From assembly GCF_006965485.1 (NCBI RefSeq), contig NZ_CP041360.1:5560501-5624500 (forward strand): 64,000 bases of DNA. The letters run 5' to 3'. Every line of letters begins with the position of its first letter. The stretch's first letter is position 1. The translations under genes and the position numbers were made by a program. Positions 44,186 through 52,783 of this stretch are shown here, one piece after another. This stretch comes from Spirosoma sp. KCTC 42546 (lineage in GTDB: Bacteria; Bacteroidota; Bacteroidia; Cytophagales; Spirosomataceae). Under the pieces are notes generated by a model. That model saw nothing but the letters and a program-made list of their open reading frames with translations. It made no database searches and was not told the origin of the DNA.

Positions 44186-45760
44186 ATGAGACCACTGATC
44201 CCATTTTGTATCTTACTATACCTGCTTAGTTCATGTACGGAAAAAAAGCAAAATGAAAAACCTGAATTTACCGATATACCTGCTTCGCAACTCGCTGGAA
44301 AAGAGCTGTCGATAGCGCACTGCAGCCGGTGTCATGCGTATGTGAGCCCCGAATTACTAGCAAAATCGAATTGGAGAGATGTGCTTCCTGCTATGGGCCA
44401 TCGGATGGGCATATACAGTGGCGGAATCAGACCCGACAGTTTGTTTGATGAGGGCGAAAGCGGCTCTATTGTGCGTGATGCCAATATCTTTCCAGAAAGG
44501 CCAGTTCTGGCAAAAGAAGATTGGCGTAAACTAGTGGACTATTACATTGAGCATGCACCAGACACCCTCTTACCTCCCCTTCGCAATCATAAGATCAAGT
44601 TAGGACTAAAGCATTTCAGCTACAAAGAAACCTCCTTCTCCAATCAGCCAGCATTGACCACACTGGTCAAAATTCTTCCTGATAATCGAGGTATCGTGTT
44701 TGGTGATGGCAAAAGTAGACGCAATAACTTAACAGTTCTAACCCCCGATCTTCAGGAGAATTATAGTATCAGGTTGCCCTCAACACCTATTCATTTTTAT
44801 GAGAAATCAAACGAGTTATACCTGACTACGATTGGGAAGGGCGTTTTTCCAACCGATGCAGCGAATGGAGCCATGCAACGATGGGTGAAAAGTGGAGCGG
44901 AGCCAGGCTATAAACTAGAGAGTATTGCTATTCCAACGTTACGTCGGCCCGTTTTTATGGCATACGGTGATTTGAATAAAGATGGATTTGAGGATGTAGT
45001 GGCCTGTGAATTTGGCAATCAAACCGGGCAATTGGCCTGGTACGAAAATAACGGGAAAGGGGGGTATGAAACAAAAATTCTGCGTGCAAAACCCGGTGCG
45101 AGCACTGCGATAATTAAGGACGCCAATAACGATGGGCTACTGGATATTTATGTGCTCATGGCGCAGGGCGATGAGGGTATTTTTCTTTATGAAAATCAAG
45201 GATCGGGCAAATTCAAGGAAAAACGATTGCTATCTTTCTTACCCCTAAATGGGTCTCAACACATTGAATTGGCCGATTTTAATAAAGATGGGTTTGATGA
45301 TATCGTATATACGTGTGGAGACAATGCAGACAAAACACCGATATTAAAGAAGTATCACGGTATTTATATTTTTCTGAATGACGGGAAATCCAACTTCAAC
45401 CAATCGTACTTCTACCCATTGAATGGCGCCTATAAGGCAATGGTGCGAGATTATGATTTGGATGGTGACCTGGATATAGCGGCTATTTCGTTTTTCCCAG
45501 ACTACCTGCGCTATCCAGAGGAAAGTTTTATCTATTTGGAAAATAAAGGGAAATTAAAATTTGACGATTACTCATTTCCCGAAGCCTCGAAGGGAAGATG
45601 GGTCGTAATGGATGCGGGCGATATGGATGCCGATGGAGATATTGACCTTGTGTTGGGGTCGTTTGTCTATTTTATACCACAAGGGGATACCACTGGACTC
45701 GGCAAAAAATGGCTATCAACCGGCCCCTCTGTCATTGTTTTGAAAAACACCATTCGGTAG
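44186..45760 (+). CDS. CxxCH-containing FG-GAP/VCBS lipoprotein
   Basis: A 524-residue lipoprotein (lipobox Cys17, LLSSC). Near the N terminus HCSRCH (Cys46, Cys49, His50) is a c-type heme site, followed by a helical region to about residue 130. Residues about 150-500 hold FG-GAP/VCBS repeats with calcium-binding loops: DLNKDGFEDVV, DANNDGLLDIY, DFNKDGFDDIV, DYDLDGDLDIA and DMDADGDIDLV. The protein likely sits on the outer membrane as a beta-propeller with an attached cytochrome. The role is unknown; a redox partner for a surface oxidoreductase is possible. It is convergent with the GH43 gene. Confidence 0.85.
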   Translation: MRPLIPFCILLYLLSSCTEKKQNEKPEFTDIPASQLAGKELSIAHCSRCHAYVSPELLAKSNWRDVLPAMGHRMGIYSGGIRPDSLFDEGESGSIVRDANIFPERPVLAKEDWRKLVDYYIEHAPDTLLPPLRNHKIKLGLKHFSYKETSFSNQPALTTLVKILPDNRGIVFGDGKSRRNNLTVLTPDLQENYSIRLPSTPIHFYEKSNELYLTTIGKGVFPTDAANGAMQRWVKSGAEPGYKLESIAIPTLRRPVFMAYGDLNKDGFEDVVACEFGNQTGQLAWYENNGKGGYETKILRAKPGASTAIIKDANNDGLLDIYVLMAQGDEGIFLYENQGSGKFKEKRLLSFLPLNGSQHIELADFNKDGFDDIVYTCGDNADKTPILKKYHGIYIFLNDGKSNFNQSYFYPLNGAYKAMVRDYDLDGDLDIAAISFFPDYLRYPEESFIYLENKGKLKFDDYSFPEASKGRWVVMDAGDMDADGDIDLVLGSFVYFIPQGDTTGLGKKWLSTGPSVIVLKNTIR

Positions 45761-45783
45761 TTCTGACGCAACTCCCACCGTCA

Positions 45784-46950
45784 TCAATGGGTATTAGCTA
45801 CGGCCGATACGCCGGAAGGCAGTTTTTGAGGTGTAGTAGTAGGGCCTAGGATCGTGATACGTCCGTTTTTCACCTGCATACGATCAATACATACAACCCG
45901 TTCGGTGCCGGATTTGGCAGTTCTTGCGTGGTAGACGCAGAACATTTCTTTGCCGTCTGGCGAGTAAGCAATGCTGTTATGACCCGTGCCTGTTACGGAG
46001 CCCCCTTGATCGGTATTTTTTTGCAATACCGGATTATTAGCCGCTTTCTTGTAAGGCCCTAATGGCGAGCTGGACGTAGCGTACCCAATGGCGTAATACT
46101 GACCGCCGAAGTGATTAGCCGAGTACATCATGTAATACGTGTTGTCTTTTTTAAATGCAACCGACCCTTCCGTCCAACGGCGGTTCACTTCGCGCGACGT
46201 AACGGACCGACTTTCCCATTCGGCCTGTTTATCGCTAAGGCCAACGGGTGGTCTCAATAGTAAAACCGGCTCACCAATGACTCCTGAAAAATCTGGTTTG
46301 AGTTCGATGCCGTACACCCAACTCTCTTCAATTTCGTTGAACCATCCTTTTTGCCGGGCTAGATCGGCCACTTCACTTTTTACCGGATGTTTGTAGCAGC
46401 AACGCGAAAAATACAAATACGCTTTGCCATTGGTATCAAAAAAAACATTGGCATCAATGATAGGATAGCCAGGATCAAAAATTGGTTTGTTAGTCAGATC
46501 AATAAACGGGCCGGTAGGCTTGTCGGCCACGGCCACGCCAATACGGAAATTTTCCACTTCCTGAGTCGGATTTACCTGCCATTGTGCACTGTAAAACAGG
46601 TAATATTTCCCCTTTACTTCATACACCTCGGGTGCCCAATAAGCACCGCCCCACTTCGCTTTTGGGTCGCTCCAGCCATTTCGGTTATTATGAAAATACA
46701 CCTGCCCCTCTGCCTTCCAGTTCACCATATCTATTGATGAATAAGCAGCAAACCCTTTATCTGCACCACCGCCCGTTCCATACATGTAGTAGGTACCCTT
46801 GGTGTATAAAACGTAAGGATCACCAAATTGGACTGCTAGAGGGTTGGCATAAGTGGCTTTGTTCGTGGTAATGCCTTGTACTGTCTGAGCCCTTGATTGG
46901 GTTAAAAACAAAGAAATGAATAAGCAAAACAGCAGCAATATTTTTTTCAT
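45784..46950 (-). CDS. Glycoside hydrolase family 43 enzyme, secreted
   Basis: A 388-residue secreted enzyme with a signal peptide (ending TQSRAQ) and a five-bladed propeller of GH43 type. The expected catalytic triad is visible: Asp44 in FGDPYVLY (base), Asp166 in PIIDANVFFD (pKa modulator) and Glu261 in RRWTEGSVAF (acid). GH43 enzymes release arabinose or xylose from plant hemicellulose. WAPEVYEVKGKYYLFYSA is also typical. It is a single gene without a SusC/SusD pair nearby, so it is not part of a full utilisation locus in this window. Confidence 0.9.
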   Translation of the reverse strand: MKKILLLFCLFISLFLTQSRAQTVQGITTNKATYANPLAVQFGDPYVLYTKGTYYMYGTGGGADKGFAAYSSIDMVNWKAEGQVYFHNNRNGWSDPKAKWGGAYWAPEVYEVKGKYYLFYSAQWQVNPTQEVENFRIGVAVADKPTGPFIDLTNKPIFDPGYPIIDANVFFDTNGKAYLYFSRCCYKHPVKSEVADLARQKGWFNEIEESWVYGIELKPDFSGVIGEPVLLLRPPVGLSDKQAEWESRSVTSREVNRRWTEGSVAFKKDNTYYMMYSANHFGGQYYAIGYATSSSPLGPYKKAANNPVLQKNTDQGGSVTGTGHNSIAYSPDGKEMFCVYHARTAKSGTERVVCIDRMQVKNGRITILGPTTTPQKLPSGVSAVANTH

Positions 46951-47057
46951 GGTAACGATCTTTTTGAACTTGAGCCACCCGTCAAACGCCTTCTTGATAG
47001 GCTCGTCTGACCAGGAAAGGCATTAATGGGTTGTAGGCTACTAATTAAAAGTTGGGC

Positions 47058-47270
47058 CTAGTTTAAAACGTTCACATCTGCCCTACCTGAGTGCCCTGAA
47101 TCCGCCGATGCAATCTGGAAAATCGATTTTAATTTCCAATACCCGTCCACTGAAATCTGTACCATACGGGCCTTTCCTACGGTTTCGGATGGGAATTGAG
47201 CAAGTCCATTATGCTTAAAACCGCCCATAGTGTCGTTATCAAGCATGCGTCCGGCGAAAAGGCCAGCCAT
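47058..47270 (-). CDS. Possible small protein coupled to the thioesterase
   Basis: An ATG at 47270 overlaps the thioesterase stop (TGATG). The 70-residue product reads MAGLFAGRMLDNDTMGGF, FPSETVGKARMVQISVDGYW, then KLKSIFQIASADSG. It looks protein-like and the coupling favours translation, but no family is recognised. It may be the remnant of a larger gene. Confidence 0.4.
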   Translation of the reverse strand: MAGLFAGRMLDNDTMGGFKHNGLAQFPSETVGKARMVQISVDGYWKLKSIFQIASADSGHSGRADVNVLN

Positions 47271-47701
47271 CAACCAAGAATGGTCTGTAATATATTCCGG
47301 AGCGGTTCTGGCAAGGGAGTAGGACGACGGGTATTACGATCCACATACACATGGACGAAGTGGCCCTGAGCGGTTGCATAATCCTGGTCATTTTTAAAAA
47401 TAGCCAGTTCATACCGTACACTGGAATTGCCGATATGAGTAACCGCCAGTCCAACTGTTATAGCTTCTGGGAAGGAAACAGAACTGAAATAAGAACACTG
47501 AGTTTCGACTACTAACCCAATAACAGGGCCTGCTTGTATATCAAGAGCCTGATTTACGATTAGAAACTGATTGACAACGGTATCAAACCAGCTATAATAA
47601 ACAACATTATTGACGTGTCCATACACATCATTGTCCATCCATCGAGTCATAATGGATTGAAAGTAGTAGAATTCACTACGGGTTTTGGCTAGGGTACGCA
47701 T
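47270..47701 (-). CDS. Hotdog-fold acyl-CoA thioesterase
   Basis: A 143-residue 4HBT-type thioesterase. TRWMDNDVYGHVNNVVYYSWFDT is the conserved active-site region of 4-hydroxybenzoyl-CoA/FadM-like thioesterases, with the catalytic Asp in DNDVYGHVNN. It hydrolyses acyl-CoA in the cytoplasm. The frame opens at 47788, but the ATG at 47701 (MRTLAKTRSEF) gives the usual family length and N terminus. A possible small gene overlaps its stop. Confidence 0.88.
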   Translation of the reverse strand: MRTLAKTRSEFYYFQSIMTRWMDNDVYGHVNNVVYYSWFDTVVNQFLIVNQALDIQAGPVIGLVVETQCSYFSSVSFPEAITVGLAVTHIGNSSVRYELAIFKNDQDYATAQGHFVHVYVDRNTRRPTPLPEPLRNILQTILG

Positions 47702-47929
47702 CGGTTCAACGCTGGAATTACAAGAGTTAGGCAACCGGTCAACATGCGACCAGCTTTGGTCTAATGTTACAAAAAAGACGTCATCCAACTATAATTTTAT
47801 CATGCAGACACTGCCCGTCGTTCCGTCCAGTGTAGTCTACCCACTACTAAAGTGGAAAATAATGCCACTTCTGTTACAGCCTGCACAATAAAGAGGCCAT
47901 ACCTACGTTTTTAAATTGTTATGTTTCTT

Positions 47930-47963
47930 AAGCCTCAGCCGTTGAACCGCTGAGGCTTTTTTT
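47930..47963 (+). terminator. Forward-strand terminator with no clear gene before it
   Basis: AAGCCTCAGC (47930-47939) pairs with GCTGAGGCTT (47949-47958), followed by seven T on the forward strand. The neighbouring genes are all on the reverse strand. Either a short transcript runs forward in 47700-47930 or the hairpin works weakly in reverse. Confidence 0.75.
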
Positions 47964-48037
47964 GTTCATAAAGCTAGATTCTGCTCATTGAGGGTAACGC
48001 TTACACGTAATCATTTTTTAAAATCTGCCGATACTCC

Positions 48038-48430
48038 TTATGAACTAGAGAGCGAAAGCAAATGAAGCCGCGATTGTGCCTGATTGTTTAATTGATTTAT
48101 CCGTAACGTATGATGAGCCAGTTTTCTGTACTGCTCCTTCGTTGTCTGTTTCTGGGCTTTATCTCCCTGACTTACATCCAGAAACAGTTCTTCTAAAGTT
48201 GCCTGCATAGCAGAAACCAAATCAACTAATTGATTTACAGGACATTGCCCTAAATACATAGCACCTGCCTCAGTCAATTGGTCAGGATCTGTCGCTTGGT
48301 GAATATAGGCAGATAACTCTCGGTAATTAGTATATAGATTGGCAACTGCTTCTGTCCACTCAGTTACTACCTGCTCAGGGTTGAAATCATCGGATGAACT
48401 TAAATCATCTCCGGATAGATGATTAGTCAT
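48038..48430 (-). CDS. Hypothetical helical protein
   Basis: A 130-residue soluble, acidic protein predicted to be almost all helical, with Gln-rich stretches (QKQTTKEQYRKLAHHTLRIN). No signal peptide and no recognised family. It is on the same strand as the six-PAS kinase at 48622, 192 bases downstream of that gene's stop, so cotranscription is uncertain. The Ser-rich ends (LSSSDD, LLSLSSS) suggest flexible tails. Confidence 0.6.
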   Translation of the reverse strand: MTNHLSGDDLSSSDDFNPEQVVTEWTEAVANLYTNYRELSAYIHQATDPDQLTEAGAMYLGQCPVNQLVDLVSAMQATLEELFLDVSQGDKAQKQTTKEQYRKLAHHTLRINQLNNQAQSRLHLLSLSSS

Positions 48431-48621
48431 TTTGAACGTTTGTTTAACTCTTAGCTATATATAATGGCCAAAAGTTAAACATAAAATTGACTTAATCAAT
48501 CCATAATGCATTCTAATCAGTTTTTTTGTTCCTTTTAAGACGCACTTTGGTTATCTATAATTAGCTCCTCAACCTAGCTTTGTTACCTACGTTATTTGTA
48601 GTGATGGTCACTAACTACCTC

Positions 48622-51600
48622 TTATACCGGCAAATAGATGCTGAATGTAGCACCCCGACCAGGCTGACTCGTAGCCGTAATAGCGCCACCATGATTAGCA
48701 GCCACTTTTTCACAGATAGCCAGCCCAATACCTGTCCCTTCAAACTCTCTTTTGCTGTGTAACCGTTGGAAGACCTGAAAGATGCGGTCGACATACTTTT
48801 GGTCAAACCCAATTCCGTTATCGGATACATCAATACGATGATAGGTAGATGTAATCCGGGTTGGCTTAACTAATGCGGGCAAATTTAACGCGCTCACTCG
48901 CTCCGTTGATACCCGAATTATAGGCGTGAGGTCTGGCTGGCGAAACTTCAGTGCGTTACTCAATAGGTTCTGGAACAACTGCCCTAGCTGCGAGGAGTCG
49001 CCCGAAATAGTGGGCAGAGGATCTACCATGACTACGGCACCCGTTTCCTGTATTCGAAGATCTAAGTCCGTCAGAACCGAGTGGAGTACATCAGACAGAG
49101 ATACCCGTCCACTGGCGTCACGCTGGGTTGAAATGCGGGAGAAGCTCAGCAAATCCCGAATTAATCTCGACATCCGGCTAGCAGCCGACTGCATGCGCTC
49201 CAGATAAACGCCTTCATCGCCCGATAGACCCGTATAACGTGTCTTCAACAAATCACCGAATTGCTGAATCTTACGCAAGGGCTCCTGTAAGTCATGACTT
49301 GCGATATAAGCAAACTTCTCCAGGTTTTCATTCGAACGTTTTAGATCCTGGATAGAATCTTGCAATTGCTGGGTTCGCTCCTGAACCTGGGCATCTAATT
49401 CAGCGGATAGTATTCGATAGCGTTCCTCGCTTTCTTCTATTTTTTGTCTTGCCAACACCTGCTGGGTAACATCAGTAGCAACCACTAGTACGCCCACAAT
49501 ATCCTTTTTATCAGCCACTCCATTGAACTCTACCAAAGCGTCATGGCTAACATTATCCTGAGGCTGGTAGGTTAGATCTACATATATAGTTTCTAATTGA
49601 TTCTGGCGGACAATTTCTACGGCAACTTCCTTAGCTACATAAGGGACTCCAGTAGCCATTACCTGGTTGAGCAACTGGTCGAAACCTTGCCCAACCAGTT
49701 CCGGTAAGGCTTCCAGCAAGGGTTTGCCAATCAACTCTTTGGGCTTCCGGCCAACTAACTCCCCATAAAAGGGATTAGCCAGGCGAAAGCGAAGGTCATC
49801 ACCACTAATGATCGCAATAGCCACTGGCGATTGCTCAAAAGAAGCCAGCATCTGTCGCTGGCTTTCCTCAATTTGCTGCTGGGCAAGAACTTGCCGGGTC
49901 ACATCAACAGCCATATCCATGATGCCATAGACTTCACCAGTCGTATTACGTAATGGTTTATACGTAAAATCGAAATAATAAGTATCCACCACTCCATCGA
50001 CCGCCAATTCGGCACGTGCTCCTTTTTCTTCGTAGGTCTTGCCGCTGGTGAATACCTCGTCAAGTATCCTTAAAAAAGGTTGGCCTACTAACTCAGGAAC
50101 AGCTTCTCGTAAAGGGTAGCCTAGTGCAGACTGACTCTTTCCCCAGTAACCGAGCATAATTTCATTTGCCACCTCTATCCGCATATCCCGACCCACAAAT
50201 AGACAGGTAGCAATGGGAGCTTCTTCAATTAACGCACGGAATCTGGCTTCACTTTGTTGCAACGCTTCACGACCAGCCACCAGTTCTTCAATATCAAGAC
50301 AGAATCCTGCGTAACCCGCATAGCTACCATCATCCTGATAATAAGGGTCACCGGCTGCCTGGCACCAGACAACGCGTCCATCCCCTTTTTTAATTCGGAA
50401 CAAAACATCGTAATGCGCCCGTGTTCGAATAGCGGCTAAAAATGCATCAATACTTCGCTGTCGGTCTTCATCAATAATTACGTTGGTCCAACCTGCCCCC
50501 AAGAGGTCATTGTAGGGCATACCCGTCCAGTCAACCAAAGTTTTATTCAGGTAGGTAACTCCCCCTGCTTCATCCGATAGCCACAGACCAGTTGGTGAAC
50601 TGTTGGTTACGTTACGAAATAACGTATCGCTCTGGTGTTGCGCCTGCGCAAACCGTTCTTCGGCTTCCAGAAGTGCCTGACGTTGCTTTTCCTGTTCCGT
50701 AATGTCGCGTACCGTCCCCGAGTAAGTGATGGGATTTCCCACTTCATCGTACTCCAATCCACCCATTACACTGACATGGTGAACCGACCCATCCTCCCAA
50801 ATAACCCGGATTTGGTAATAGAAGTCGCCCGTTTGCGCCCCCAATTTATTAGCGACTTCTCTTAACGGTAGATCGTCAGTATGCACATAATTGGTAAAGT
50901 CTTGTCGGGTAAATCCTTTTTTCGTGGCATCGCCCGTTATAATAGCGGCATAAGCGGGCGAATACGCTATTTTCCCAGTTGCTAAATCAACGCGAAAAAG
51001 GCCAATACCTGCGCTTTTTATAGCAAGTTCGGCCAGTTGTTCAGCAGTTGCGGTTTCTTCCTGTGCTTTTCGTTCGCTGGTTATATCCTGCAAAGTGCCG
51101 TTAAATCGGTATGCTATCTTCTGCTCTGTAAACCAGGTTTTTCCTTTTGCCCGAACAATTCGCTCGCTTCCGTTCACAGGATGCACGATGGTATAGTCAA
51201 TCGCATAGCGCCCCCCCGATCTATAATCTAATGCCTGCTCAATCGCCTTAATCACCCGTGGGCGATCTTTGTCGGCAATAACTTCTGTTGCTTTTGACAG
51301 GAGCACTTCATCGTCTGGTAAAAGACCAAACCAATCTTTCAACCGAGCATTTGCGGTAAACTTATTTGTCAATGGATTCAAATCCCAGGTACCTAACTCG
51401 GTGGCCTCAATGGCAAACTCTAACAGGTCTTTACTTTCCTGCAAATGCTGAACACTAACTATTTTTTCTGTTGTTTCTGTACAAGTAACCAAAACCCCGG
51501 TCGGTTGGCCGGACTCATCTTTTACAGGGCTGTAACTAAAGGTCCAATAAACGTCTTCTAACTGGCCATTGCGATAAATAGGTATGAGTTGGTCTTCACT

Positions 51601-51948
51601 CCAGGTAGCTTCTCCTCCGGCCAGTACCTGATCAATTAAAGGCTTAATGGTAGGCCATATTTCTGGCCAGCATTCGGCTCCGGATTGCCCAAGCGCTTTA
51701 GGGTGTTTTCCATTGTTTCCCAGACTAGGGCGGTAGGCATCGTTATAAAACTGAATAAGCTCAGGCCCCCACCATAGGAACATGGGAAACTTTGAGGTAA
51801 GTAATATACTCACCGTAGTCCGCAGGCTTTGTGGCCAATGGTCAGGAGAACCCAGTACTGTGGTTGACCAATCGTAACGACGGGTAAGTTCGCCCATCTC
51901 CCCACCTGCCTGTAAAAAAGGGTAATGATTCGCCGTAGAGGTATTCAA
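48622..51948 (-). CDS. Six-PAS sensor histidine kinase
   Basis: A 1108-residue cytoplasmic kinase with six PAS domains (about 15-155, 165-290, 300-415, 425-555, 565-690, 695-830), a coiled coil, the H-box IASHDLQEPLRKI (His near residue 888) and an ATPase domain with FQNLLSNALKFRQ, DNGIGFDQKY and GTGIGLAIC. The first PAS has the LTRRYDWSTTVLGSPDHWPQ start typical of large Bacteroidota kinases. No receiver or regulator is adjacent. The H-box type is the same as in the kinase at 23402, so the two belong to one subfamily. Signals unknown. Confidence 0.92.
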   Translation of the reverse strand: MNTSTANHYPFLQAGGEMGELTRRYDWSTTVLGSPDHWPQSLRTTVSILLTSKFPMFLWWGPELIQFYNDAYRPSLGNNGKHPKALGQSGAECWPEIWPTIKPLIDQVLAGGEATWSEDQLIPIYRNGQLEDVYWTFSYSPVKDESGQPTGVLVTCTETTEKIVSVQHLQESKDLLEFAIEATELGTWDLNPLTNKFTANARLKDWFGLLPDDEVLLSKATEVIADKDRPRVIKAIEQALDYRSGGRYAIDYTIVHPVNGSERIVRAKGKTWFTEQKIAYRFNGTLQDITSERKAQEETATAEQLAELAIKSAGIGLFRVDLATGKIAYSPAYAAIITGDATKKGFTRQDFTNYVHTDDLPLREVANKLGAQTGDFYYQIRVIWEDGSVHHVSVMGGLEYDEVGNPITYSGTVRDITEQEKQRQALLEAEERFAQAQHQSDTLFRNVTNSSPTGLWLSDEAGGVTYLNKTLVDWTGMPYNDLLGAGWTNVIIDEDRQRSIDAFLAAIRTRAHYDVLFRIKKGDGRVVWCQAAGDPYYQDDGSYAGYAGFCLDIEELVAGREALQQSEARFRALIEEAPIATCLFVGRDMRIEVANEIMLGYWGKSQSALGYPLREAVPELVGQPFLRILDEVFTSGKTYEEKGARAELAVDGVVDTYYFDFTYKPLRNTTGEVYGIMDMAVDVTRQVLAQQQIEESQRQMLASFEQSPVAIAIISGDDLRFRLANPFYGELVGRKPKELIGKPLLEALPELVGQGFDQLLNQVMATGVPYVAKEVAVEIVRQNQLETIYVDLTYQPQDNVSHDALVEFNGVADKKDIVGVLVVATDVTQQVLARQKIEESEERYRILSAELDAQVQERTQQLQDSIQDLKRSNENLEKFAYIASHDLQEPLRKIQQFGDLLKTRYTGLSGDEGVYLERMQSAASRMSRLIRDLLSFSRISTQRDASGRVSLSDVLHSVLTDLDLRIQETGAVVMVDPLPTISGDSSQLGQLFQNLLSNALKFRQPDLTPIIRVSTERVSALNLPALVKPTRITSTYHRIDVSDNGIGFDQKYVDRIFQVFQRLHSKREFEGTGIGLAICEKVAANHGGAITATSQPGRGATFSIYLPV

Positions 51949-52201
51949 TACGAAAAAGTTAATGATTACTGCAAGTTAACCAGATAGCTTCATCAAGGTT
52001 CTAAATATGCCCAAAAAGCTCTTATCGGCCAAAGATGTATGAACAGGAGATTCGGTGTATTGCCGTTGGCACGGCTTATGTAAGCCCAGTAACGAATAAG
52101 GGGTGGAACAATGTCCACCCCAATCAGCTGTTTTCTGAACTAGTTTAACAGTAAAACGGCTCAATTTCATGAGCCTAACATAGGTTTTATTCTACCCTAT
52201 A

Positions 52202-52579
52202 TTACCTCTCTTCCAGTACCGACAAAATGTTTCCGGCGGGGTCCTTGAACCAGGCAATAGTAGGGCCGTATCCGCGAGAAATCCCTTTTTCATCTGTTTT
52301 GATTTCGCCCTCGTAGTGCTCAAACTGAACGCCGAGCGCTGTCAGTTCATCAACTGTTTTGTCAACATCTGCCACGGGGAAATTAAGAATGGTAAAAGTA
52401 GCAGGGGTGTGATTGGGCTTTGGATAGATCAGAATAGTAGTCCCCCCACTGATATGTAGCGATAGCAAACCCATCGCTTCCTCGGTTACCTTCAGCCCCA
52501 GAGTTTGTTGATAAAACGCTTTTGCCTTTTGCAGATCATCTACCGAAAACCCACTGAACGCTTTGGTGTTCTCAAACAT
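52202..52579 (-). CDS. VOC (glyoxalase/bleomycin resistance) family protein
   Basis: A 125-residue protein with two beta-alpha-beta-beta-beta modules. [21 protein letters not shown] opens module one, and [20 protein letters not shown] closes module two with the terminal Glu that often binds metal. The family covers glyoxalases, dioxygenases and binding proteins, so the reaction is not known. It stands alone on the reverse strand between the GH32 and kinase genes. Confidence 0.9.
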   Translation of the reverse strand: MFENTKAFSGFSVDDLQKAKAFYQQTLGLKVTEEAMGLLSLHISGGTTILIYPKPNHTPATFTILNFPVADVDKTVDELTALGVQFEHYEGEIKTDEKGISRGYGPTIAWFKDPAGNILSVLEER

Positions 52580-52783
52580 AGTTTTGTTAGTTAAACGTTG
52601 ATAGATAGCCGATTTCGCTCATTACGCCAGATAGATCAAGCGTCGGCAACTCACGTTTATCGGCTAACAAATCTAGCTGTTTCAATCTAACAACAGCGGG
52701 GGTAAACACGTCAATTGCCGGTCTAATTGCGACAAGTTTTCTGTGTTACGAACGCAAATTCAACCCCTTTATCGAACGCTTTT

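Noticed and set aside
43963..44229. 88-codon forward frame with CSCPVC motif
   Set aside because: No good start codon context, and it overlaps the well-supported lipoprotein gene in another frame; kept only as possible gene debris.
51360..51390. String resembling a tRNA T-arm (GATTCAAATCCC)
   Set aside because: It lies inside the six-PAS kinase gene, and no acceptor or anticodon arms can be built around it.
51976..52170. 64-codon reverse-strand frame upstream of the six-PAS kinase
   Set aside because: Not protein-like and unrelated to any family; probably noncoding leader.
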